8,661 nt of DNA, taken from NCBI GenBank assembly GCA_934402125.1, contig CAKRTY010000051.1, positions 1 through 8,661 on the forward strand, read 5' to 3'. This DNA comes from an uncultured Anaerosacchariphilus sp. GTDB lineage: Bacteria > Bacillota > Clostridia > Lachnospirales > Lachnospiraceae. The notes below the pieces were generated by a model. That model saw only the letters and a list, made by a program, of their open reading frames with translations. It did no database searches and was not told the DNA's origin. Of this stretch, positions 1 to 5,372 are shown one piece after another. Every line of letters starts with the position of its first letter. Position 1 is the stretch's first letter. The position numbers and the translations under genes are program-made.

Positions 1-1
1 G

Positions 2-922
2 TACTACGGCCGCTTCAACCAGGGCGTTGTCACTGTCAACCTGGTGGATATCGGACTTTCCGCCGGCGGCGACATGGACCGGTTCTGGGAAATCTTTGAC
101 GAGCGTATGGAGCTCTGCCACCGCGCCCTGCAGTGCCGTCATGAGCGTTTAAGCGGTACGGTGTCCGACGCGGCCCCGATTCTGTGGCAGCATGGCGCTC
201 TCCTGCGTCTGGAGAAGGGCGAAACCATCGATAAATATCTCCACGGCGGATACTCCACCCTGTCCCTGGGCTACGCTGGTCTCTGGGAATGTGTATACAG
301 CCTGAACGGCAAGAAGCTGACCGAGAAAGAAGGCGAAGAGCTGGGACTGGAAATCATGAAGAAGCTCAACGAGTACACCGCAAAATGGAAGGCTGCCGAA
401 AATATCGACTACTCTCTCTATGGCACCCCGCTGGAGAGTACCACCTATAAGTTTTCCAAGTGCCTGCAGAAGCGTTTCGGCATCATAAAGGGCGTAACCG
501 ACCGTAACTACATCACCAACAGCTATCATGTACACGTTACGGAAAAAATTGACGCCTTTGACAAGCTGGCGCTGGAGGCCAAATTCCAGGCACTGTCACC
601 GGGCGGCGCTATCTCCTATGTGGAGGTTCCGAACATGCAGAATAACCTGGAGGCTGTCCTGTCCGTCATGAAGTTTATCTACAACAACATCATGTACGCA
701 GAACTGAATACCAAGAGTGATTACTGCCAGGTATGCGGCTATGACGGAGAGATTGAGATCAAGGAAGACGAGCACGGCAAGCTCATCTGGACCTGCCCCA
801 ACTGCGGCAACACCGACCAGAACAAGCTGAATGTGGCAAGACGTACCTGCGGCTACATCGGAACCCAGTTCTGGAACCAGGGAAGAACCCAGGAAATCAA
901 GGAGCGTGTTCTTCATCTGTAG
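2..922 (+). CDS. nrdD: Anaerobic ribonucleoside-triphosphate reductase (class III), C-terminal part, 5' truncated by window edge
   Basis: This enzyme reduces ribonucleotides to deoxyribonucleotides without oxygen, using a protein glycyl radical made by NrdG. The frame is open from base 2, so about 306 C-terminal residues of a family that usually has about 600-750 are visible; the true start lies upstream. Counting from base 2, a zinc ribbon is formed by Cys242/Cys245 (CQVC) and Cys265/Cys268 (CPNC). It is followed by the glycyl-radical motif RRTCGYIG, in which Gly284 (codon at 851-853) aligns with the radical glycine of E. coli NrdD (Gly681, counted from memory of that C-terminus). The tail KERVLHL is typical of the family. 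The stop TAG lies 11 bp before nrdG, and the nrdG ribosome binding site begins inside it. All expected C-terminal elements are intact. The region controlling the operon (for example an NrdR box) is outside the window. Confidence 0.96.
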   Translation, partial: YYGRFNQGVVTVNLVDIGLSAGGDMDRFWEIFDERMELCHRALQCRHERLSGTVSDAAPILWQHGALLRLEKGETIDKYLHGGYSTLSLGYAGLWECVYSLNGKKLTEKEGEELGLEIMKKLNEYTAKWKAAENIDYSLYGTPLESTTYKFSKCLQKRFGIIKGVTDRNYITNSYHVHVTEKIDAFDKLALEAKFQALSPGGAISYVEVPNMQNNLEAVLSVMKFIYNNIMYAELNTKSDYCQVCGYDGEIEIKEDEHGKLIWTCPNCGNTDQNKLNVARRTCGYIGTQFWNQGRTQEIKERVLHL

Positions 923-933
923 GAGTCTGAACT

Positions 934-1497
934 ATGAATTACGCAACCATTAAGAAAAATGACATTGCCAACGGCCCCGGCGTCCGGGTATCCCTGTTTG
1001 TCAGCGGCTGCCGCCATCACTGCCGGAACTGCTTCAATCGGGAGGCCTGGGATTTTTCCTTCGGTCAGCCCTTTACCGAGGCCGTGATGGACGAGATTCT
1101 GGAGGCCGTGGCTCCCGATTATGTGGCCGGTCTGTCTTTTCTCGGAGGCGAACCCTTCGAACCGGAAAATCAGGAGGGTCTGCGGACCCTGGCCTGCCGG
1201 TTCAAGAAACGCTTTCCGGAAAAGAATCTCTGGTGCTACACCGGCTTTTCCTTTGAAAAGGATCTGCTGACCGGAGCAGTAGGCAACCCTGACACGGTCC
1301 GGGAGCTTCTCTCCTTCCTCGACGTCCTGGTGGACGGGAAATTCGTGGAGGAGGAAAAGGACGCCTCGCTCCTCTTCCGCGGCTCTGCCAATCAGAATAT
1401 CATCGACGTTCCCGCTTCTCTGGAAGCCGGGCACATGGTTCTTCTGCCCGGCACATGGCAGCGGAAAATGGGAAATGGAAACATCCACGAGGACTGA
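934..1497 (+). CDS. nrdG: Anaerobic ribonucleotide reductase activating protein (radical SAM)
   Basis: NrdG is the radical-SAM activase that places the glycyl radical on NrdD, using S-adenosylmethionine and a [4Fe-4S] cluster. The 187-residue protein has the cluster motif CX3CX2C at Cys26, Cys30 and Cys33 (GCRHHCRNC). It also has the NGPGVR segment at 13-18 seen in glycyl-radical activases, the SAM-binding LGGEPF at 70-75, and a late RGSANQNIIDV segment common in NrdG. The start is the ATG at 934, with AGGAG at 921-925 giving an 8-nt spacer. That site overlaps the nrdD stop, so the two genes form one transcriptional unit. The length is slightly above E. coli NrdG (about 154 residues) but normal for clostridial homologues. 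The last codons form the left arm of the terminator. Function is confident because the partner gene is adjacent. Confidence 0.96.
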   Translation: MNYATIKKNDIANGPGVRVSLFVSGCRHHCRNCFNREAWDFSFGQPFTEAVMDEILEAVAPDYVAGLSFLGGEPFEPENQEGLRTLACRFKKRFPEKNLWCYTGFSFEKDLLTGAVGNPDTVRELLSFLDVLVDGKFVEEEKDASLLFRGSANQNIIDVPASLEAGHMVLLPGTWQRKMGNGNIHED

Positions 1498-1515
1498 CCC
1501 CGTGGATGTTTTTTT
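1479..1515 (+). terminator. Rho-independent terminator of nrdDG
   Basis: An 11-bp perfect stem pairs 1479-1489 with 1501-1511 (core AACATCCACG / CGTGGATGTT) around an 11-nt loop, and the T-run 1509-1515 follows. The loop can add a small GG/CC pairing. The left arm is inside the nrdG coding sequence and the stop codon (1495-1497) is in the loop, so transcription ends almost directly after translation. Confidence 0.93.
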
Positions 1516-1526
1516 CCTTCTGCGCT

Positions 1527-1545
1527 ACGTATTTTAAACGTATTT
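1527..1545 (+). repeat. Direct repeat ACGTATTT, 11-bp period
   Basis: ACGTATTT occurs at 1527-1534 and again at 1538-1545, separated by TAA. The two copies therefore lie on the same face of the helix. They are just downstream of the nrdDG terminator and upstream of the XRE-regulator promoter region, so a regulator binding site is possible. The repeat itself is plain in the sequence; its role is inferred. Confidence 0.5.
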
Positions 1546-1561
1546 CATCGGTTTTTGAATC

Positions 1562-1590
1562 TTTCGAACTGTACAAACCGCATATACAAT
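1562..1590 (+). promoter_or_regulatory. Possible promoter of the XRE-family regulator gene
   Basis: TACAAT at 1585-1590 matches five of six -10 consensus bases. Seventeen bases upstream is only a poor -35 (TTTCGA, 1562-1567); a better TTGAAT (1555-1560) is spaced too far away. Because the nrdDG terminator lies between, the regulator needs its own promoter, and this is the best candidate seen. A weak -35 would fit an autoregulated gene. Confidence 0.4.
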
Positions 1591-1644
1591 AGAACTATCA
1601 CGATGTATTCCAATGCATGACATCATTTGTACGGAGCGGCTTTT

Positions 1645-1977
1645 ATGTATAACGAAAATTTCTGTATCAGAAGAATCAAGGAACTTATGAAAAGAAACGG
1701 CTATAATACGTATCATCTGTCCAAGCAGTCCGGCGTTTCTCTGTCCACCCTTTCTTCCATGTTCGAAAAAAATACCGAACCACGGGTAGAAACCCTTGAG
1801 AAAATCTGCGCCGCCTGCAACATTACGGTATCACAGTTTTTCGACCGTTCGTCCGCAGACCTGACAGCCAATCAGCGTCAGCTTTTCACGTCCTTCAATT
1901 CTCTGAATCCGGAACACCAGCGCATGGTGCTCTCCTTTTCCAGCTTTCTGGAGCATGAAGAAGAGCACGGAAGATAA
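1645..1977 (+). CDS. XRE/Cro-CI family small transcriptional regulator
   Basis: This 110-residue protein has one N-terminal XRE-type helix-turn-helix at about residues 8-67. The HTH proper is at about 22-42 (YHLSKQSGVS turning into LSTLSSMFEKN), followed by the ETLEKICAACNITVSQFF segment typical of the fold. The remaining 40 or so residues contain a short helical tail ending in acidic and His residues (LEHEEEHGR), with no recognisable ligand domain. The start is the ATG at 1645, since GGAG at 1633-1636 sits 8 nt before it; an in-frame TTG at 1627 has no suitable site. It is probably a DNA-binding repressor or regulator acting in the cytoplasm. Target genes are unknown: it could control itself or neighbours. 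It converges on the nitroreductase gene, with 14 bp between stop codons and no terminator seen between them. Confidence 0.88.
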   Translation: MYNENFCIRRIKELMKRNGYNTYHLSKQSGVSLSTLSSMFEKNTEPRVETLEKICAACNITVSQFFDRSSADLTANQRQLFTSFNSLNPEHQRMVLSFSSFLEHEEEHGR

Positions 1978-1991
1978 GCCTTACAGCCAGC

Positions 1992-2504
1992 TTATATCCA
2001 CTGCACGGTTTCCGTCAGTTCCTTTCTGGAAAAATGATTTGCCAGGGGCTTCGCATTTTCTGACGCGTAGCCCAGATCCAGCAGCATCAGAATCTCCTCC
2101 TCTTCCGGAAGTCCCAGATCCTTTTTCAGCTCCTCCGGGTTAAAATTATTCAGCCAGCAGCTGTCCACGCCTGCGTTGTACGCGCCCAGCATCAGATGGG
2201 TTGCCACAATCGCCGCGTCCTCAATTCCGGAATCCCGGCTTCCGCCCGGATAGGTAAATACCTCTCTGGTATTGAACGCAACCACCAGCACCGTAGGCGC
2301 CCCATAGCGGCAGGGCGTTGCCCGGTCAATCTTTTCCAATCCCTCTTCTGACTGCACCACATAGATTTTCTGCTCCTGCAGATTCTTCGCCGTGGGCGCT
2401 GTCCGTCCGGCCTCCAGAATAGCCTCCAGCTGCTCCTTCGTTACCTGCTTCTCACCGTAGCTTTTGCAGGAATAGCGGTTTTTAATGACTTCTGTAAATT
2501 CCAT
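1992..2504 (-). CDS. Nitroreductase-family flavoprotein (NAD(P)H:FMN-dependent oxidoreductase)
   Basis: This 170-residue single-domain protein belongs to the nitroreductase superfamily, FMN enzymes that usually act as homodimers and move electrons from NAD(P)H to quinones, nitro compounds or other acceptors. Visible landmarks are the N-terminal RYSCKSY at residues 10-16, where the family binds FMN phosphate, and GRTAPTAKNLQ at 33-43. Later come the central helix EDAAIVATHLMLGAYNAGV with SCWLNNF, and LLDLGYASENAKP near the C-terminus. The physiological substrate cannot be named from sequence. The start at 2504 is chosen over an in-frame ATG at 2525 because GGAGGA (2517-2512) lies 7 nt before it and would otherwise be inside the gene. 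The gene is divergent from the ABC-transporter operon and has its own promoter with an operator-like dyad, so it may be induced by a redox or toxic signal (inference). Confidence 0.9.
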   Translation of the reverse strand: MEFTEVIKNRYSCKSYGEKQVTKEQLEAILEAGRTAPTAKNLQEQKIYVVQSEEGLEKIDRATPCRYGAPTVLVVAFNTREVFTYPGGSRDSGIEDAAIVATHLMLGAYNAGVDSCWLNNFNPEELKKDLGLPEEEEILMLLDLGYASENAKPLANHFSRKELTETVQWI

Positions 2505-2511
2505 ACCAGTT

Positions 2512-2517
2512 TCCTCC
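2512..2517 (-). promoter_or_regulatory. Ribosome binding site that decides the nitroreductase start
   Basis: GGAGGA on the - strand lies 7 nt before the ATG at 2504-2502. An in-frame ATG at 2525-2523 would put this site within codons 2-6, which argues against the longer 177-residue form. Confidence 0.8.
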
Positions 2518-2552
2518 TGATTCATCTTCTCTGTATTCCATTTAGCAAATTT

Positions 2553-2580
2553 ATTATAACATATCCTTCGGATATGCCGA
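2553..2580 (-). promoter_or_regulatory. Extended -10 promoter of the nitroreductase gene
   Basis: On the - strand, TATAAT at 2558-2553 is a perfect -10. It is preceded by TG plus one base (2561-2559), giving a consensus extended -10. TCGGCA at 2580-2575 matches four of six -35 bases with a 16-bp spacer. The predicted start of transcription is near 2546, leaving a leader of about 40 nt before the ATG at 2504. The spacer is almost filled by a perfect inverted repeat (listed separately). Confidence 0.65.
2560..2576. promoter_or_regulatory. Perfect 7-bp dyad in the nitroreductase promoter spacer (putative operator)
   Basis: CATATCC at 2560-2566 and GGATATG at 2570-2576 form a perfect inverted repeat around TTC. 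It touches the -10 element and overlaps the end of the -35 of the - strand promoter. This is where a repressor or a spacer-binding activator would sit. No T-run follows on either side, so it is not a terminator. The binding protein is unknown. Confidence 0.5.
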
Positions 2581-2584
2581 TCGC

Positions 2585-2636
2585 AAATTTTTCTATCTTT
2601 TTAACCCCCATAGGGGCTTACACCGTAAATTTTTCT
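2585..2636 (+). repeat. Direct repeat AAATTTTTCT flanking the C4/G4 palindrome
   Basis: AAATTTTTCT occurs at 2585-2594 and 2627-2636, 42 bp apart, which is about four helical turns. The midpoint of the pair (2610.5) coincides with the centre of the palindrome at 2602-2620. The sequence is A/T-rich and the repeat could be chance, but the symmetry is worth recording. Confidence 0.4.
2602..2620. promoter_or_regulatory. TAA-CCCC-ATA-GGGG-TTA palindrome, putative operator of the ABC-transporter operon
   Basis: TAACCCCCATAGGGGCTTA is a 19-bp inverted repeat with one mismatched pair (C2605 against C2617). It overlaps or abuts the likely -35 of the transporter promoter. A/T ends around C-tract/G-tract arms resemble operators of CsoR/FrmR/RcnR-family metal- or persulfide-sensing repressors as known in other bacteria. 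That resemblance is from memory and is the only link; no such regulator gene is in the window. Confidence 0.45.
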
Positions 2637-2646
2637 GTGTTAGACT
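2618..2646 (+). promoter_or_regulatory. Possible promoter of the ABC-transporter operon
   Basis: TAGACT at 2641-2646 (four of six -10 bases) is preceded by TG plus one base (2638-2640), making an extended -10. A poor -35, TTACAC at 2618-2623, lies 17 bp upstream. Transcription would start near 2653, just before the hairpin at 2659-2679. A weak -35 overlapped by a palindrome suggests a regulated promoter. Confidence 0.4.
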
Positions 2647-2658
2647 GGTTCATAGATG

Positions 2659-2679
2659 TTGGGGAAGCGATTCCCCCAA
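2659..2679 (+). ncRNA. 5' UTR hairpin with GNRA tetraloop before the receptor gene
   Basis: GGGGAA (2661-2666) pairs with TTCCCC (2671-2676) around the tetraloop GCGA, a GNRA loop. TTG/CAA can extend the stem past one bulged C, though the register of the flank is uncertain. It ends 5 nt before the ribosome binding site AAAGGA (2685-2690). It is a structured leader element, not an independent RNA gene; it may protect the 5' end of the mRNA or affect ribosome access. Confidence 0.55.
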
Positions 2680-2700
2680 AACAGAAAGGAACAAGATAAC

Positions 2701-4296
2701 ATGAAAAAACGGAAAACCCCACTCTGCGCGCTGCTGACCTTAAGTATGCTTCTTGGTATGACAGGCTGCGGCTCCTCCGCACCCTCCGGTGATTCCGCTC
2801 CTGCGGCTACCGAGACCTCCCATGGCGCTGCCGAGTCTGAAGCCTCCACTTTGGTTTACGGATCCGGTGATTACACCCGTATTAACCCCGCCATGGACGA
2901 GCACTGTGAGATCAATGTGCTGCTGTTCGACGGTCTGACAGACCACGACGGCGACAACAACATTATCCCCAGACTGGCAAAGTCCTGGGAGTTTGATGAG
3001 GAAACAGACACTTATACTTTCCATCTGGAAGAGAATGTAAAATGGCATGACGGCGAGCCCTTTACCGCGGAAGACGTAAAGTTCACCATCGAAGCTATCA
3101 TGGATCCCGAGAACGGCGCGGAGAACGCTCCCAACTACGAGGACGTGGAGGAAATCACCGTGGTAGATCCCTACACTGTTACTTTTAAGCTGGCTGAGCC
3201 CAACTACGCATTCCTGGAGTACATGACCATGGCAATCCTGCCCAAGCACCTGCTGGAGGGTGAAAATATGCAGGAATCCGACTTCTTCCAAAAGCCCGTC
3301 GGTACCGGTCCTTATATGCTCACCGAATGGGACGAAGGACAGGCTATTATCATGGATCGGAATCCGGACTATTTTGCAGGCCCGGCCAAGATTGACCGCA
3401 TTGTCTTCAAGATTGTTCCCGATGATAACGCCAAGGCATTACAGCTACAGTCCGGCGAGCTGAATCTGTCCCAGGTTACCCCCAAGGACGCTGCCTTGTT
3501 TGAGAACGACGGCACTCATACCGTATACGATGAAACGACCTCCGACTACCGCGGTATTCTGTACAACTTTGGAAATGAGTACTGGCAGAAGAATGCAGAC
3601 CTGATTCCCGCTATCAACTACGCCGTTGACCGTCAGGCTATCCTGGACGCGGTTGTACTTGGCTGCGGAGTGGTTGCGTACGGCCCCCTGCAGAGAAATA
3701 TTTATGATTACGCGGATGTAGACCACTACGACTACAACCCCGCCAAGGCAGAAGAAATGCTGGAAAAGGCTGGCTGCACCAAGGATTCTGACGGATACTG
3801 GACCCGCAACGGCGAGCGTATCTCCTTTGTCATCAACGCGACACCCGGCGATCAGGTCCGTATCGATATGGCACAGGTGGTTGCCCAGCAGCTTCAGGCT
3901 ATCGGCCTGGACGTCACAGCCAATGTTCCCGCCGGCGGTATCGACTGGGGCGGACAGCAGTGCTGTATCATCGGCTGGGGCTCTCCTTTCGACGCGGACG
4001 ATCATACCTACAAGGTATTCGGCACAGACAAGGGCGCTAACTACTCCGGTTACTCCAACAAGCTGATTGACCAGTACCTGACAGAAGCGCGTCAGACAGA
4101 CGACCCGGCAGAGCGCAAGGAAGCATACGCCAAGTTCCAGACAGAGCTTGCGAATACTCCCGCCTTCACCTTCTTCTGTTACGTTGACGCCATGTATGTG
4201 GCAGACAACAACATCAAGGGCATTTCCAGCGACACTGTCCTGGGACACCACGGTGTAGGTATCTTCTGGAATGTCTGCGACTGGACCATCGAATAA
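2701..4296 (+). CDS. ABC importer solute-binding lipoprotein, SBP family 5 (peptide/nickel class)
   Basis: This 531-residue lipoprotein is the extracellular receptor of the importer encoded by the next four genes. A lipoprotein signal peptide covers residues 1-22 (MKKRK, a hydrophobic core, then GMTG) with lipidated Cys23, followed by a Ser/Ala/Glu-rich linker to about 49. The SBP_bac_5 fold is shown by WHDGEPFTAEDV (115-126), GTGPY (201-205), INYAVDRQAI, and GWGSPFDADDH (about 425-435). The start is ATG 2701 with AAAGGA at 2685-2690; the in-frame ATG at 2656 would put extra residues before the signal peptide and lies in the leader hairpin. Family 5 receptors bind oligopeptides, dipeptides, nickel complexes, metallophores or glycosides, so the ligand is not determined. 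Cys421-Cys422 and His516-His517 are noted as possible ligand or metal contacts, without proof. Confidence 0.92.
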   Translation: MKKRKTPLCALLTLSMLLGMTGCGSSAPSGDSAPAATETSHGAAESEASTLVYGSGDYTRINPAMDEHCEINVLLFDGLTDHDGDNNIIPRLAKSWEFDEETDTYTFHLEENVKWHDGEPFTAEDVKFTIEAIMDPENGAENAPNYEDVEEITVVDPYTVTFKLAEPNYAFLEYMTMAILPKHLLEGENMQESDFFQKPVGTGPYMLTEWDEGQAIIMDRNPDYFAGPAKIDRIVFKIVPDDNAKALQLQSGELNLSQVTPKDAALFENDGTHTVYDETTSDYRGILYNFGNEYWQKNADLIPAINYAVDRQAILDAVVLGCGVVAYGPLQRNIYDYADVDHYDYNPAKAEEMLEKAGCTKDSDGYWTRNGERISFVINATPGDQVRIDMAQVVAQQLQAIGLDVTANVPAGGIDWGGQQCCIIGWGSPFDADDHTYKVFGTDKGANYSGYSNKLIDQYLTEARQTDDPAERKEAYAKFQTELANTPAFTFFCYVDAMYVADNNIKGISSDTVLGHHGVGIFWNVCDWTIE

Positions 4297-4309
4297 AATT
4301 TCCTTGTAC

Positions 4310-4329
4310 AGGGGCTGGCAACAGCCCCT
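4310..4329 (+). ncRNA. Intercistronic hairpin with GCAA tetraloop after the receptor gene
   Basis: AGGGGCTG (4310-4317) and CAGCCCCT (4322-4329) form a perfect 8-bp G/C-rich stem closed by GCAA, a GNRA tetraloop. It starts 14 nt after the receptor stop codon. No T-run follows, so it is not a full intrinsic terminator. Hairpins placed like this usually protect the upstream message from 3' exonucleases or attenuate the downstream part, giving more receptor than transporter. It is an mRNA element rather than a gene. Confidence 0.75.
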
Positions 4330-4341
4330 TACTTGCATGTC

Positions 4342-4358
4342 GAGAGGCAGAATCTCTT
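4342..4358 (+). promoter_or_regulatory. Weak ribosome binding site of oppD inside a small hairpin
   Basis: GAGAGG (4342-4347) is the only plausible ribosome binding site for the ATG at 4359, and its 11-nt spacer is long. GAGAG can pair with CTCTT (4354-4358), which ends directly before the start codon. This would lower initiation on oppD relative to the genes beside it. The stem is only 5 bp including one G-U pair, so the effect is uncertain. Confidence 0.35.
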
Positions 4359-5372
4359 ATGAACGAATTATTGACCATCAAAGACCTGCACGTTTCCATC
4401 GACAGCCCTCAGGGGAAGGTGGAAGCCGCGCGGGGCGTAAATTTGGAGCTGTATCCCGGCGAAGTTCTGGCTATCGTGGGAGAATCCGGCTGCGGAAAAA
4501 GCATCCTGTGCAAAAGCATGATGAAGCTGCTGCCCAAAAACGCCCGGATAGACGGGGGTTCTATTACCGTAAAAGGTACGGATATCACCCATTACCGGGA
4601 GAAAGATATGGCAAAGCTGCGGGGCAGGCTTTTTTCCATGGTTTTCCAGGATCCCATGACTTCCCTGGATCCCACTATGACCGTAGGCACCCAGATTGCG
4701 GAGGCTATCCTGATTCATAATCCCAAAATGCCCAAAGAAGAAGTCTATGCGAAGGTCATCGACCTTATGACCCTGGTTGGCATTCCCCATCCGAAGGAGC
4801 GCTATAAGCTCTACCCCTACAATTTTTCCGGCGGTATGCGGCAGCGTACAGTCATGGCTATCGCCCTGGCCGGAAATCCGAACATCCTGCTGGCAGACGA
4901 ACCCACCACTGCCCTGGACGTCACGATCCAGGCGCAGATTCTGGATTTGCTAAAGGAAATCCAGCAAAAGCTGAATACTGCTACCATTCTGGTTTCCCAT
5001 GACCTGGGCGTGGTCGCCAGAGCCGCTGACCGGGTCGCTATCATGTACGCCGGCCGAATCGTGGAAATCGGAACGGCAGAGGAGGTTTATTACGATCCCC
5101 GGCATCCCTATACCTGGGGACTCATGCGTTCCCTTCCGGCGCTGGCCCACGGAAAAAAGGAGCTGTATACCATTCCCGGTATGCCGCCCTCTCTCATCGC
5201 TCTCCCAAAAGGGGACGCCTTTGCCGGACGGAACGAATACGCGCTGGCCATCGATTATGAAGAGGCTCCGCCCATGTTCCGCATTACCGATACCCATTAC
5301 GCGGCCACCTGGCTTCTGGATCCCAGGGCCCCGAAGATCGAAAGTCCGCTGAAAGGAGACTCCCATGTCTGA
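4359..5372 (+). CDS. oppD: Oligopeptide-type ABC transporter ATPase, OppD-like
   Basis: This 337-residue cytoplasmic ATPase should pair with the next gene product to power the two permeases. All nucleotide-binding elements are present: Walker A GESGCGKS (41-48), Q-loop Gln97 (VFQDP), signature SGGMR (157-161), Walker B ending ADEP with catalytic Glu181, and switch His214 (SHD). The C-terminal oligopeptide/dipeptide transporter extension begins near RHPYTWGLMRSLP. In that extension the tetracysteine [4Fe-4S]-type motif of many DppD/OppD proteins is absent: where GCxFxxRC is expected the protein has GDAFAGRN, and the later Cys sites are also other residues. From memory, Lactobacillales OppD/AmiE proteins share this form, which favours an Opp-type assignment. 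The gene follows the receptor by 62 bp and overlaps the next gene by 8 bp. Substrate unknown. Confidence 0.93.
   Translation: MNELLTIKDLHVSIDSPQGKVEAARGVNLELYPGEVLAIVGESGCGKSILCKSMMKLLPKNARIDGGSITVKGTDITHYREKDMAKLRGRLFSMVFQDPMTSLDPTMTVGTQIAEAILIHNPKMPKEEVYAKVIDLMTLVGIPHPKERYKLYPYNFSGGMRQRTVMAIALAGNPNILLADEPTTALDVTIQAQILDLLKEIQQKLNTATILVSHDLGVVARAADRVAIMYAGRIVEIGTAEEVYYDPRHPYTWGLMRSLPALAHGKKELYTIPGMPPSLIALPKGDAFAGRNEYALAIDYEEAPPMFRITDTHYAATWLLDPRAPKIESPLKGDSHV

Noticed and set aside
1978..1991. Bidirectional terminator between the convergent XRE and nitroreductase genes
   Set aside because: Only 14 bp separate the stops, and no inverted repeat with T-runs is visible there.
2505..2525. Longer nitroreductase starting at 2525
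   Set aside because: The only good ribosome binding site (2517-2512) would be inside the extension.
2628..2643. CodY-like box upstream of the transporter operon
   Set aside because: ATTTTTCTG resembles one half of the CodY motif, but the second half shows essentially no match, so the overall fit is poor.
2656..2700. Upstream in-frame ATG extending the receptor by 15 residues
   Set aside because: It has no ribosome binding site, lies in the leader hairpin, and would place charged residues before a complete lipoprotein signal peptide that starts at 2701.
3445..4338. Long open frame of 297 codons on the - strand inside the receptor gene
   Set aside because: It is antisense to a well-supported family 5 receptor, has no recognisable motifs, and its composition is that of a codon shadow. 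The same applies to the 316-codon - strand frame at 5284-6234 inside oppF and the 261-codon one at 7447-8232 over oppC.
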